NCBI GenBank assembly: GCA_018269075.1
Contig: JAFDVJ010000035.1
Location: 22,419-86,418 of the forward strand
Source of the DNA: Acidobacteriota bacterium
GTDB lineage: Bacteria; Acidobacteriota; Blastocatellia; Pyrinomonadales; Pyrinomonadaceae
Length of the DNA: 64,000 nucleotides
Reading direction: 5' to 3'
The position numbers and the translations under genes were made by a program. The notes under the pieces are model-generated. The model saw only the letters and a list, made by a program, of their open reading frames with translations, had not been told where the DNA came from and ran no database searches. Within the stretch, counting starts at the first letter, position 1, and each line of letters begins with the position of its first letter. This document shows, piece after piece, positions 9,626-19,019 of the stretch.

Positions 9626-10678
9626 CTACGATTTTTGCGGGGCGATAAACGAATATTCGGCCGGCCGCATTTTTTTAAAGAGGCGGAGCGCCAGCCGGGG
9701 ATAGATTTTGAGCAGCGTCATCAGCAGAAAGAGCTTCGGTTTGCGGAAAAATTTGTTGGCCCTCGCGATATGCGCCGAGGCGTCGGCGAAATCGCCGCGC
9801 GTCAGGCTGAATTTTCCCTGTTCGAGCGCGTATTCGGCCTCGTAAACGAGCATCTGTCTTTCCCAGACCGGACGTTCGCCGTCGCTGAGACCGTATTTTT
9901 CGCGAATCACGTTGAGCGCGCGGATGTTCCGGCCGGCCCGTTCGACGTTGGTGCCCGACAGACTGTCGAGCCGGACGCGGTATTTGACCAGCACGCCGGT
10001 CTGATAGCCGATCGTCGCGCCGTTTTTGGCGAGCCGGTACCAGAGATCGAAATCCTGCATCCGCGGCAGCGTGACGTCGAACATATTGGTCCGCACGACC
10101 CATTCCTTTTTGAGCAGCGTGCCGGACGTGATGACGTTGCATTCGGCGCTGATCAGCGTTTCGGTCGTGACGCGCCCGCGCGACGGCGAGGTTTTCGTGA
10201 ACAGCTCGCCCTCGAACAGCTCTTCGCCGAAGAGCTCCGCGTCGCAGTAAACCATATCGAGCCCGTTCTGCTCGAGAAATTCGACCTGCGAGAGCAGAAA
10301 ATTCGGATGCCAGAGATCGTCGCCGTCGAGAAAGGCGAGATATTCGCCGCTCGCCAGACAGATCGCCGTGTTGCGCGCCTGCGACGCGCCGCGGTTTTCC
10401 TGCTCGGCGTAAACGATCCGGTCGAAAAACGGCGCGAGCTCCTTTTCGAGCTCCGGCGTATCGTGCGAGCCGTCGTTGACGAGGATGATTTCGAAATTGT
10501 TGTAGGTCTGTGCGAACACCGAATCGAGCGTTTCGCGGACGAACGGCGCGATGTCGTAGGCCGGGATCACGACGCTGACCTTCGGCGACTTGATGACCTG
10601 TTTGCCGACGCGCAATTGTTTGATCCGTTTTTTAACCTCGGGGCAGTCGGCGTATTTTTCTTCCGTGTAATCGTTCAT
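9626..10678 (-). CDS. Glycosyltransferase family 2 (GT-A)
   Basis: The protein is 350 residues. After about 30 residues it shows KVSVVIPAYDIAPFV, FEIILVNDGSHD, GASQARNTA and then YLAFLDGDDLW near residue 118, where DGDD includes the metal-binding DxD. This is the standard nucleotide-binding part of an inverting GT2 enzyme. The C-terminal 100 residues are helical without a membrane span. The start overlaps the stop of the upstream GT2 gene in an ATGA, a sign of translational coupling. It would add one sugar to the lipid-linked repeat unit. Donor and acceptor are not predictable. Confidence 0.9.
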   Translation of the reverse strand: MNDYTEEKYADCPEVKKRIKQLRVGKQVIKSPKVSVVIPAYDIAPFVRETLDSVFAQTYNNFEIILVNDGSHDTPELEKELAPFFDRIVYAEQENRGASQARNTAICLASGEYLAFLDGDDLWHPNFLLSQVEFLEQNGLDMVYCDAELFGEELFEGELFTKTSPSRGRVTTETLISAECNVITSGTLLKKEWVVRTNMFDVTLPRMQDFDLWYRLAKNGATIGYQTGVLVKYRVRLDSLSGTNVERAGRNIRALNVIREKYGLSDGERPVWERQMLVYEAEYALEQGKFSLTRGDFADASAHIARANKFFRKPKLFLLMTLLKIYPRLALRLFKKMRPAEYSFIAPQKS

Positions 10679-11898
10679 ACGGTTTGATTAAAGGTCGAAA
10701 CGGTTTCGCGTTCCTCATTTTTTTCGCGAATCGGCTCCCACGTCGCGTAGCGTTCGCCGCGCAGGAACTTGTAAAAACCGAAGACCGACGCCAGATTGGC
10801 GAGCACGAAATAATGCGGGATCGTGAAAAGACCGGCCTTCGCGCCCATTTTTTCGAACGTCCAGCCGAGAAAGGCGAACAGGTACAACGCCGTCTGGACG
10901 AGAAAGATCTCGACGTAAGGGAAATACGAGACGACCGGCGCCAGCAGCGATTCGGCGGCCAGCACGGCGTTCGCAACGAAGATCAGAAACAAAAAGAGCG
11001 GCACGGCGTAGCGCAGAACCTTGTGCGAAAAGAGCTCGACCGCGTAAAAGCCGCTCCGCAGCGGGTTCATCATCCGGCGGTTGCGCCAGAGATCGGTAAA
11101 GGTCTGCGAGATGACGCGCACCCGCATCTTCATCTCCTTGTCGGTCTGGCGGTTGGTGTCCTCGGTGCAGACGGCGGCCGGCTCGTAGACCGAGCGCAGG
11201 CCCTGTTCGTAAACGAGCGTGCAGATCAGAAAGTCCGAGCAGGCCTCCGGGTACATCGGCCGGTACGCCGATTTGCGGACGGCGTAGAGACAGCCCGAGG
11301 CGCCGATCAGCGAGCAGGCGCGGCTTTCCGATTCTTTCAGAAACGTCTCGTAATTCCAGTATTTCTGCGCGCCCTTGCCGACGTTCGAGGCCGAAGCGTC
11401 GACGTAAACGAGTTTTCCGGCGACGCAGCCGACCGCTTCGTCGGCGAAATTCGGGAGCATCGCGCGGAGCACGTCCGGCCGGTAATCGGTCGTCGCATCC
11501 GAAAACAGGACGATCTCGCCGGTCGCCCGCTCGACGGCGTTGTTCTGCGTGACGGTTTTGCCGACGCGGCCTTCCTGCCGGAAAAGCCGGACGCCGCGCG
11601 CCGCGAATTCTTTGACGATTTCGTCCGTCCGGTCGGTCGAGCCGTCGGACGCGACGAGGATTTCGAGCTTGTCCTTCGGATAATCGATCGCGAGCGTGTT
11701 TTCGAGCTTCTCGCGGATCGCCTTTTCCTCGTTGTAGGCGGTGATCAGAACCGTCACCGGCGGCTCGCAGGCGGCGCGTTTGACGGCTTTCGGGAAAACG
11801 AGGCTGACCAGATAAACGAGGACCGGATAGCCGACGTAAACGTAAACGAGCGCGGCCACCGAGAACCAAAAGATTGTCTGGGCGATGATATTAACCAT
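10675..11898 (-). CDS. Membrane-anchored glycosyltransferase family 2
   Basis: The protein is 407 residues. An N-terminal helix (IFWFSVAALVYVYVGYPVLV) is followed by the GT-A core with VTVLITAYNEE, EILVASDGSTDRTDE and VLFSDATTDYRPD (SDA near residue 133). Three C-terminal membrane helices close it. A TFTDLWRNRRM segment stands where processive enzymes of the cellulose/hyaluronan synthase group have QxxRW. That group polymerises or adds sugars at the membrane. The ATG overlaps the end of the Wzy-like gene by 8 bp, and its own stop overlaps the next gene by 4 bp. It is a good candidate for an early or processive transferase. Confidence 0.88.
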   Translation of the reverse strand: MVNIIAQTIFWFSVAALVYVYVGYPVLVYLVSLVFPKAVKRAACEPPVTVLITAYNEEKAIREKLENTLAIDYPKDKLEILVASDGSTDRTDEIVKEFAARGVRLFRQEGRVGKTVTQNNAVERATGEIVLFSDATTDYRPDVLRAMLPNFADEAVGCVAGKLVYVDASASNVGKGAQKYWNYETFLKESESRACSLIGASGCLYAVRKSAYRPMYPEACSDFLICTLVYEQGLRSVYEPAAVCTEDTNRQTDKEMKMRVRVISQTFTDLWRNRRMMNPLRSGFYAVELFSHKVLRYAVPLFLFLIFVANAVLAAESLLAPVVSYFPYVEIFLVQTALYLFAFLGWTFEKMGAKAGLFTIPHYFVLANLASVFGFYKFLRGERYATWEPIREKNEERETVSTFNQTV

Positions 11899-13570
11899 TA
11901 TTCTGAGCCGCGTTCCAGCCGAACATATTTTTGAGCGGCGCGACCTCGATTTCTTTTTCCCCTCGCTCGATCAGATAAATTCTTCTGAAGGCCACGGCGT
12001 AGGCGATCAGGTAATAGATAAACCAATTATACGCAACTGCGACAAAAAAACTAGAGACCATATACGCGACGATGCTCGCCTGCAGGCCGATCGACATATA
12101 ATAGAACCAGTCGTGCTCTTCGCGGGCGAACAAAATCCGTTCGATCGCGCCGAGCTTGCGAAACGGGCTGACCATAAAAACGACGTAGGCGAGCAGCCCG
12201 AGAACGCCGATTTCCGACGACACCTGCGTGTAGGCGTTGTGCGTGACGAGGTTGTGAATCCCGACGATCGGGAAATTGCCGATGCCGATGCCCCACGGGT
12301 TTCGGAGCGTGACGACGATCGAGCGTTCGAGCAGCTCGCGCCGCTGATCGCGCGAGCCGACCTCGTCCGGCGCGAGCCCGAAGATCGAGAGAATCCGCAT
12401 CCCGTAATTTCCGGGCGCGAGCAGCGTCACGAGGACCCCGATCGTGATCGAGACGAGGCTCACGTTGAGCCGGTTTTTGCGGCCGAGCTTCCAGACCATC
12501 ACGGCGGCCGCCGCGACCAGCCCGAGAAAGCCGCCGCGCGAATAGGTGACGAAATTGGCGGCGATGAAAAGCCCGCCCATCGCCCAGTAAACGAGCCGCA
12601 TAATCCGGCTTTTCGAGGCGATCCCGAGACAGATGGCGAGCGGGATCATCGTCACCAGATGGAGCGACATATCGTTGGGATTGCCGAACATTCCGCCGAT
12701 CTCGACCTCGACGCGGTAGCCTTCCGCCTTGAGCTCGCCCTTCATAAACAGATCGAGCGCCTGATAGCTGAGAATGAAGGCCATCGAGAGCGAAAGCCAC
12801 ATCAATCCCATCAGACGGCGCCGCGTCCGGAGGACGTTGACCATCACGACGAACATCAGGACGGCCTTGATAAACGTATCGTTGAAGGTCGCCCACGCGG
12901 TCGGCGGATCCTTGGCGATCGGCATCGTCACGAGCGCGAGCAGCGTCAGCGCGAGAATCGCCTTGACCTCGGTCGGAAAAGCCGTCAGATTGCCCTCGGT
13001 CGCAAGCTGCGTCGGAATATAGATCAGCAGCGTCGCGAGCGCGAAATAAAAAGCGGTCGCCGACAGGAATGAAAGCGACGAAACGAGCTCGTACGGACGA
13101 AACAGGACAAGGATCGAAAAACAGTACAGCCCGAGATAGCTGAAGGTATGGCCGTTTCGCGTCAGCCAGGTGTCAGCGCTCAGCAGCTGGCGGTCCTTTT
13201 CGGCTTTTTTCTCTTCGCGGTCGCGTTTCTGCCGCTCGGCGTACGGAACGTCGACGGGCGCCGGCGACGCCTCGACGGGCGCCGGCGCGGATTTTTCCGG
13301 CGAAACGAAAATATCCGTCCGAATCGTTTCCTTCGCTGCCGAAGTCGAAACCGTTTCGGACGGAATTGATTTGGGATTAGGATGATAGGGGCTGGTTAGG
13401 TTTTGTGAGTGCGGGGTTTGCGTGTCCTGAAGGTTTTGGTCGTAAGGATTCAGGCTCGGTTTGGCGGTGCGAGGTTTGAGCGAGGGCAAGTCGTGTGAGT
13501 TGGGGCCGCCGTTTTTAGAGGTCGGCGTAAGAGTCTTGTAATCGGGGCTTTTCGTTTTGTCGGCGGACAT
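11891..13570 (-). CDS. O-antigen ligase/Wzy-like membrane protein
   Basis: The protein is 559 residues. After a hydrophilic N-terminal region of about 145 residues come about 10 membrane helices and a large periplasmic loop with YSRGGFLGLV and GIGIGNFPIVGIHNLVTHNAYTQ (split as GIGIGNFP and HNAYTQ). Those are the usual signatures of the Wzy_C/O-antigen ligase family. It would polymerise or ligate the repeat unit in the periplasm. The N-terminus (rich in Ser, Pro, Thr, Asn and then Lys/Glu) is atypical and the underlying DNA is simple, so the true start might lie downstream, though no internal ATG precedes the first helix. It is the first gene of the EPS operon, about 140 bp downstream of the sigma-like gene. 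Confidence 0.82.
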   Translation of the reverse strand: MSADKTKSPDYKTLTPTSKNGGPNSHDLPSLKPRTAKPSLNPYDQNLQDTQTPHSQNLTSPYHPNPKSIPSETVSTSAAKETIRTDIFVSPEKSAPAPVEASPAPVDVPYAERQKRDREEKKAEKDRQLLSADTWLTRNGHTFSYLGLYCFSILVLFRPYELVSSLSFLSATAFYFALATLLIYIPTQLATEGNLTAFPTEVKAILALTLLALVTMPIAKDPPTAWATFNDTFIKAVLMFVVMVNVLRTRRRLMGLMWLSLSMAFILSYQALDLFMKGELKAEGYRVEVEIGGMFGNPNDMSLHLVTMIPLAICLGIASKSRIMRLVYWAMGGLFIAANFVTYSRGGFLGLVAAAAVMVWKLGRKNRLNVSLVSITIGVLVTLLAPGNYGMRILSIFGLAPDEVGSRDQRRELLERSIVVTLRNPWGIGIGNFPIVGIHNLVTHNAYTQVSSEIGVLGLLAYVVFMVSPFRKLGAIERILFAREEHDWFYYMSIGLQASIVAYMVSSFFVAVAYNWFIYYLIAYAVAFRRIYLIERGEKEIEVAPLKNMFGWNAAQNNG

Positions 13571-13710
13571 CGATAAAATCTCGGGTCGTCGCGCTCGGCG
13601 GGCCGGGGCGGCGATTTTTTAAGCTTTCGAATCGGTTGAAAAAATTCTCGGATGACATTCTAACACCGCGGGTTGTTAATTATAAAAACTCGTCGATAAA
13701 ATAACCGATT

Positions 13711-14865
13711 TCAGACCGTTATCTGCTCGTTGTCGTAGGAAATGATGTCGCGCACTTTGCGTTTTAAGGCCTTTTCGAACTGCCGCGCCTCGTTGACGCC
13801 GTTGAAGGACAGCGACTGGAGGTTCGATTCGATGCGCTTGCGGTAATCCGAAACGAGCGAATCCGAAACGCCGAGCATTTCCGCGACCTCGAGCTGCGTG
13901 CCGCCGTTGCTCGTCAGATAGCAGTGCCAGAGGACGTTGATCATCCGGTGATACTGTTTGGCCTTGCCGCGCACGGATTTGTTGAGATTCTGGAGAAAGC
14001 CCTCGACGAATTCGGTCGCCAGCGATTCGGCTTCCTGCCGCAGAAAACCCTGTTCCGGGTTCTCGCGCGTGTCGGCGTGCTCGAACTCGTACTTGCCGTT
14101 TTCGTCGTCGTCCGAGCCGGTGCCGCCGATCGGGACGAGATAGATGTCCATCACCGGCAGGCGCGACATCACGAACGAGCGCAGCGAGCGCACGTCGACG
14201 GGCGAATCGATCGCTTTAAAAACCTTGATGATCAGCTTTTCGAGATCGACGTTCGAGATGACGATCTGCGCGTCGCCCGTGCAGCCGACCATTCGGGTGT
14301 CGCGGCTGTGAAACGAAACGACCTTGACGCGCTCTTCCATCTCCTGCACGTTGCGGTGAGTTTTCTTGTCCGACCACTCGGCGAGCCCGTAAAGACGGTC
14401 GGCGAGACGGCGGTGAATTTCGGGATGACCGACGTTGTCGAAACGCTTGAAAGTCTTGCTCGTCTGAATGAGGGTCGAAACGCGCCGCGCCAGCCGGTAG
14501 CTTTCGGGATACCGCTTGCGAAGCTCGGCCGTCAATAAATTGGTCAATTCGATCTGGCTGATCTCGGCCTCGATCTCGGCGTCCGTCATACCGGCGTCGA
14601 GATAATGCTGAAAACGCTCTTTACTCAAAAGAGCGACAAAAAGTTCCTGCGTTAAGTCCGTGTAGGCGTTGTATTTGCCTTCTTCGATAAGAAAACCCGC
14701 GCTCTTCGAGGCTCTGACTAAGGGGTGGGAAGAAACGATTCGATGCAGTTCCGACCAGATCCGATTGACGTCCGATATTTTGAGACTTTCCGTCCATTTG
14801 CCAACCCTGATCTGCCGGTTTTGTATCGTCTTTGGAAGACGCTCCTGCTGTTTGATTGCACTCAT
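13711..14865 (-). CDS. Sigma-like DNA-binding protein, function unknown
   Basis: The protein is 384 residues, cytoplasmic and charged. The first 110 residues (YTDLTQELFVALLSKERFQ, ISQIELTNLLTAELRKRYP) look like the helical region 2 of sigma-70-type factors. The end has a helix-turn-helix TQLEVAEMLGVSDSLVSDYRKRI near residues 325-347 (TQLEVAEMLG and SDSLVSDYRKRI) that resembles region 4. Between them is a 150-residue insert with a GTGSDDDENGKYEFEH acidic stretch, which ordinary ECF factors lack. The gene stands directly upstream of the EPS operon on the same strand and divergent from a zinc-finger anti-sigma-like gene. I do not recognise the exact family. A role as transcription initiator for the EPS locus is inference from position and the HTH. 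Confidence 0.55.
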   Translation of the reverse strand: MSAIKQQERLPKTIQNRQIRVGKWTESLKISDVNRIWSELHRIVSSHPLVRASKSAGFLIEEGKYNAYTDLTQELFVALLSKERFQHYLDAGMTDAEIEAEISQIELTNLLTAELRKRYPESYRLARRVSTLIQTSKTFKRFDNVGHPEIHRRLADRLYGLAEWSDKKTHRNVQEMEERVKVVSFHSRDTRMVGCTGDAQIVISNVDLEKLIIKVFKAIDSPVDVRSLRSFVMSRLPVMDIYLVPIGGTGSDDDENGKYEFEHADTRENPEQGFLRQEAESLATEFVEGFLQNLNKSVRGKAKQYHRMINVLWHCYLTSNGGTQLEVAEMLGVSDSLVSDYRKRIESNLQSLSFNGVNEARQFEKALKRKVRDIISYDNEQITV

Positions 14866-15354
14866 ATAATATCTAGTCCGATTGATTATTTTTGTGATTT
14901 GTACTGGATAGCAATGCCCTGCCCTGCCTTACATTGCGGTAATCTCTTCCCGATTGAGATTTTACTCCGCAAAGCCTTCAGTATTTTTTATTTAATTTTG
15001 AGAAGGGTTAAACCTTGAAATTAACCGCCGAGCTATGCAGTTAATTCGGCTGGGTAGCCGCCGGAACGTGGTTGGTTCCAAATCGACTACAATTAAGATG
15101 TTAGCAATTATTCGCGATTTGAGCAACTATTTTTTATTTTTTTTTAAATTGTTTAACAATTTCGATAAACCCTATATATCTATTGAGTTTATTTCAGAAT
15201 TTCCTCGAAAAAAACGGCCGTTGAGGAGATTTTTTTTTCATTTTGAGAATAATGTTTTGGAAGCGGCCGGTCATTGCGGATTTATTTTTTGTGTAACGGT
15301 TAATCTTCTATCGCGTTATTTTCGTGCTGGTTGAGAAGTTTTTGTAACAAAATT
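14866..15354. promoter_or_regulatory. AT-rich divergent intergenic region
   Basis: This 489-bp stretch separates the sigma-like gene (minus) from the zinc-finger gene (plus). It is much richer in A and T than the genes around it, with long T runs near 15130-15145 and 15231-15239, so it very likely holds the promoters of both genes. A TAGATATTAT box lies only a few bases before the minus-strand ATG. I see no open reading frame with coding character, no strong hairpin terminator and no recognisable riboswitch. Confidence 0.5.
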
Positions 15355-15672
15355 ATGTTTTCGATTAAAATGAACGGTTTCCACAAAAGCGTAAATTGCC
15401 CTTCATCGGAAAAGCTGCTGGCTTTTCAAAACGGTGACGCGACGGCCGCCGAACGCGATAAAATCTTCGTCCATCTACGCTTTTGCGAGTTCTGCGCGTC
15501 CGAGGTCGAGCTCTACGCGCACTACCCGCAGGCCGACGAACAGATCGAAAAATCCGACATTCCGGCCCCGCTCTTCGAGCTCGCCGAAGCGCTGTTGAGC
15601 AATAAATACAAGGACACCAGTCTGCTCAAGAAGCTGTTCGAAACCGGCGACAGCAAAGTCCACAGTTTTTAA
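15355..15672 (+). CDS. Small zinc-finger (zf-HC2/ZAS-like) anti-sigma candidate
   Basis: The protein is about 105 residues with no membrane segment. It carries VNCPSSEKLLAFQNGD and then HLRFCEFC (His-x3-Cys-x2-Cys), which together form the zinc-binding anti-sigma pattern of the ZAS/zf-HC2 family. The second half is helical and acidic. Members bind and silence an ECF sigma factor; soluble ones often sense redox through the zinc site. The neighbour across the intergenic region is a sigma-like protein, which makes a pair plausible. I start at the ATG at 15355; an ATG at 15370 and a TTG at 15331 are alternatives. Partner and signal are inference. Confidence 0.68.
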   Translation: MFSIKMNGFHKSVNCPSSEKLLAFQNGDATAAERDKIFVHLRFCEFCASEVELYAHYPQADEQIEKSDIPAPLFELAEALLSNKYKDTSLLKKLFETGDSKVHSF

Positions 15673-15712
15673 TAAACCCGAACCGTCCGTCTCCCTTCGC
15701 TTTCCCTATCCT

Positions 15713-17539
15713 TCAGCTTCCGCAAATCTCATCGATCGCTTCCTCGTATTTTTCGTCGATCACGCTGCGCTTGATCTTCAGCGTCGGGGTCATTTCGCCC
15801 TTGTCGATCGAAAACTCGCGCGGCAGCAGATAAACTCTTTTGACCCGTTCGTACTCGCTCAGCTCGCGCGTCAGCTCGACCGCGTCCTTCTGCACCCGCT
15901 TGACGACGAACGGGTTTTCGCATAATTCCTCGCGCGCGCCCTCGACCGCGATGCCTTCTTCGCGGAGCGTCTGCTTGAGCGTGTCCCAGTCGGGCACGAT
16001 CAGCGCGCCGACCTGTTTGCGGCCCGAGCCGACGACGACCGCCTGCGCGACGAGCGGCGACTGCTTGAGCAGGCTCTCGACCTGCAGCGGCGCGACGTAT
16101 TTTCCGTTCGACAGCTTGAAAAGATCCTTGAGCCGGTCGGTCACGTAAAAATGTCCGTCCTCGTCCATATAGCCGACGTCGCCGGTGTGATACCAGCCCT
16201 CGGCGTCGAGCGCCTTCGCGGTCTCCTCGGGCTTGTTGTAATAGCCCTGCATCACGCTGCGCCCGCGGATCAGGATCTCGTCCTGCGCGCCGATCTTCAT
16301 CTCGATCCCGAAAAACGGCTTGCCGATCGAGCCGATCTTGTTGTCTTCGGGACGGTTCGCGCAGGTGATGCAGGCCTCGGTCATCCCGTAGCCCTGAAGG
16401 ATCGGAATGCCGGCCGCCCAGAACGCGTACGACAGTTTTTTCGAGAGCGGCGCGCCGCCCGACACGAAAAACCTCAGCGCGCCGCCGACGCCGTCGCGCC
16501 ATTTCGAAAAAACCAGCCGGCTCGCGATCGCCTGTTTGCCGGCGAGAACCGGCGAAACGGATCTGCCCGTCTCCTTCGCTTCCCAGTATTCCTGGCCGAC
16601 TTCGAGCGCCCAGTTGAAAAGCGACGTCTTCCAGCCGCCGGCCGCGCGGCCTTTTTTGACGATCTTGTGATAAACCTGCTCGAACAGACGCGGGACGGCC
16701 GTCATAATCGTCGGTTTGACTTCCTGCAGGTGCGAGGCCAGCTGATCGAACGAGGCGCAGTAATGAATCGCGACGCCGTTCGAGCAGAGCACGTAAAAAA
16801 CCGCCCGCTCGAAAATATGCGAGAGCGGCAGGACGGCCAGCGAACGGTCGGTCTTCTCGATCGGCAGGCCTTTCGAGATCGATTTGACGTTGGAGACGAA
16901 ATTGTCGTGCGTGAGCATCACGCCCTTCGGTTCGCCGGTCGTGCCCGACGTGTAGATGATCGTCGCGAGATCGTCGGGCGAGATCGCGTCGAGAAAGTTA
17001 TCGAAGGCCTGCGAATCGATCCGGTCGGCTTCGCGGCCGCGTTTTTCGATGTCCGACAGGCGGATCGCGCGGCTGTCGCTCTCGGGCAGCGCGTCCTCGT
17101 CGAAAAAGACTATTTTTTCGAGCGTCTCGACGCTCTCGACGGCGGTCTGCGCGTGCTTGAAAAGCTTTTTGCCGGAAATGAAAAGCATCTTCGCGCCGGA
17201 ATCTTCGAGAATATAGCGAATCTGCTCGACGGCCTGCGTCGTGTAGATCGGGACGTTGACGGCGCGCAGCGAGAGGATCGCGAGATCCGTCAGCGACCAT
17301 TCGGGCCGGTTTTCGGAGATGATCGCGACGCGGTCGCCGGCCTTGATACCGAGGCTCGCGAGACCGAGCGCGATGTTTTTGATCTTGGCGATGACTTCGC
17401 CGCCCGACAGCCGTTTCCAGACGTTTTCGAGCTTGTAGCTCAAAGCGTCCGGCTTGTTGTTGCGGCGAAAGGATTCCAGACAAAAATGGGGCAGCGTCTG
17501 CGGTATGTTTTCAAATCCGATTAGGTTTTCAGCAATCAT
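15713..17539 (-). CDS. Long-chain acyl-CoA ligase (AMP-forming)
   Basis: The 608-residue protein has the AMP-binding motif IIYTSGTTGEPKGVMLTH near residues 193-210. It also has LQGYGMTEA, then YHTGDVGYMDEDGHFYVTDR near residue 449 and LFKLSNGKYVAP. This is the long-chain fatty-acid:CoA ligase subgroup. It activates fatty acids to acyl-CoA at the inner face of the membrane, feeding beta-oxidation or lipid synthesis. It is not linked by function to either neighbour and is transcribed towards the zinc-finger gene, with 40 bp between the two stops. The family is clear; chain-length preference is not. Confidence 0.92.
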   Translation of the reverse strand: MIAENLIGFENIPQTLPHFCLESFRRNNKPDALSYKLENVWKRLSGGEVIAKIKNIALGLASLGIKAGDRVAIISENRPEWSLTDLAILSLRAVNVPIYTTQAVEQIRYILEDSGAKMLFISGKKLFKHAQTAVESVETLEKIVFFDEDALPESDSRAIRLSDIEKRGREADRIDSQAFDNFLDAISPDDLATIIYTSGTTGEPKGVMLTHDNFVSNVKSISKGLPIEKTDRSLAVLPLSHIFERAVFYVLCSNGVAIHYCASFDQLASHLQEVKPTIMTAVPRLFEQVYHKIVKKGRAAGGWKTSLFNWALEVGQEYWEAKETGRSVSPVLAGKQAIASRLVFSKWRDGVGGALRFFVSGGAPLSKKLSYAFWAAGIPILQGYGMTEACITCANRPEDNKIGSIGKPFFGIEMKIGAQDEILIRGRSVMQGYYNKPEETAKALDAEGWYHTGDVGYMDEDGHFYVTDRLKDLFKLSNGKYVAPLQVESLLKQSPLVAQAVVVGSGRKQVGALIVPDWDTLKQTLREEGIAVEGAREELCENPFVVKRVQKDAVELTRELSEYERVKRVYLLPREFSIDKGEMTPTLKIKRSVIDEKYEEAIDEICGS

Positions 17540-17780
17540 TATTTATTTGCGTAAGATCGTCCGGAACGCCGTTTCGGATGCCGATCGCGAACCCGCTGCA
17601 TCCGCCGAAAGACGGCCCGGCCAAAAATTACAAAGAAATTACAAAGATTAAATTTTATGTCTAATGGAGGCTTTCAGGCAAACGGCCAGTTGTTTTATGT
17701 CGATAATCGCCGGCGCGGCGTGATTTTCGGAGAGAAACCGCGAATCGCGTGCATTGGGACTGAAATCGTGAATCGCCGTT

Positions 17781-18977
17781 TCAGGTAATCGAAACGGACG
17801 CGAATTTATGGGCGAGGACGAGGCTGAAGGCGCCCATCAGCGTCGGGTAGGCGCCGAGCGTCGAAGCCATAATGTTGACGGCCGGGTAACCCTGGCAGAT
17901 GCCGCTTTTGGCCGCCGCCTCGACCTCGTCGGCGATCAGCTTCCAGGCGCGGACGATCGTGCCCGTAACGACCGTCACCTCGGGCGAGAGGCCCTGGATC
18001 AGATTGGAAATCCCGATGCCGATATAATAGGCGGTTTCCTTGAGCGCGGCGACGGCTTTTTCGTCGCCGTCGAGCGCCAGATCGACGAGCGCGGCGAACG
18101 TGATCTTCCGGCTGCCGTTGCGGTGTTCCGACAAATTCGCGTAGCGGGCGAGCGCCGCGCGCTCCGACGCGAAGGCTTCCCAGCAGTTGCGGCTGCCGGC
18201 CGCGCAGGCGATCGGCGCGCCGCTGCCGATCGTCATATGTCCGAATTCGCCGGCGACGCCGCCCTTGCCGCGATAGATCTGACCGTCGAAGACGACGCCG
18301 GTGCCGATGCCGTTGGTGATGTAGACGAGAATAAAATCGCGAACGTTGCTGATCTCGGGCCGGCCGAACCAGAGCTCGGCGAGCGCCGCCGCGTTGGCGT
18401 CGTTCTCGATCTGAACGGGCAGCCCGGTCGCCTGCCGGACGATCTCGGCGACCTTCGGCCGGTGCCAGTCGAGATGCGGGATCAGGAGCGCGTCGCCGGT
18501 CCACGATTCGACCATTCCGGGCAGACTGATGCCGATGCCTTCGATCGAGCCGCCGCTTTTTTTCTTGAAATTATTGGCGAGCTCGATCACGCGGTCGATC
18601 GTCTTGTCGAAATCCTTGTCGGTCGGAAATTCTTCGCGTTCGAGCAGCCGGCCGCTGAGATCGGAGGTCGCGACGATCGTCGTCTTCTTGCCGAGATCGA
18701 CGCCGATCGCGAACGCGTGCGAGGTCCGCAGCGAGAGCAGCTGCGGCGGCCGCCCGCCCGACGATTCGCCGTAGATCTCCTCGACCAGACCGGTGTTCAA
18801 AAGCTCCTCGACGATCAGCGAAACCGTCGAGCGCTGCAAGGCCGTCACCTTGGCGATGTCGGCGCGCGAAATCGGTCCTTCCTCGCGGACGTAGTTCAAA
18901 ATGATTTGACGATTGATGTCGCGAATCGTGTTCGATCGCGCGACATTAGCTCTTTTTAAGTTTATTCGTCTAACCAT
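17781..18977 (-). CDS. ROK-family transcriptional repressor (NagC/XylR/Mlc-like)
   Basis: The 398-residue protein has a winged helix-turn-helix at residues 20-75 (LNYVREEGPISRADIAKVT, STVSLIVEELLNTGLV) followed by a ROK sugar-binding domain: AIGVDLGKKTTIV, IENDANAAALAELWFG and YITNGIGTGVVFDG. The zinc motif near residue 259 reads CAAGSRNCWE, so the second of the usual cysteines is replaced by Ala, which may weaken zinc binding. ROK repressors release DNA on binding a sugar or sugar phosphate. A perfect 18-bp palindrome lies 43 bp before its start. The cupin and GH3 genes lie just upstream on the same strand. It is the only sugar-type regulator gene seen here and probably controls itself and the glycoside hydrolase locus. 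Confidence 0.9.
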   Translation of the reverse strand: MVRRINLKRANVARSNTIRDINRQIILNYVREEGPISRADIAKVTALQRSTVSLIVEELLNTGLVEEIYGESSGGRPPQLLSLRTSHAFAIGVDLGKKTTIVATSDLSGRLLEREEFPTDKDFDKTIDRVIELANNFKKKSGGSIEGIGISLPGMVESWTGDALLIPHLDWHRPKVAEIVRQATGLPVQIENDANAAALAELWFGRPEISNVRDFILVYITNGIGTGVVFDGQIYRGKGGVAGEFGHMTIGSGAPIACAAGSRNCWEAFASERAALARYANLSEHRNGSRKITFAALVDLALDGDEKAVAALKETAYYIGIGISNLIQGLSPEVTVVTGTIVRAWKLIADEVEAAAKSGICQGYPAVNIMASTLGAYPTLMGAFSLVLAHKFASVSIT

Positions 18978-19019
18978 AATGCTTTCTTATCATAAAGGAA
19001 AAACGGAATTTCGACAACT

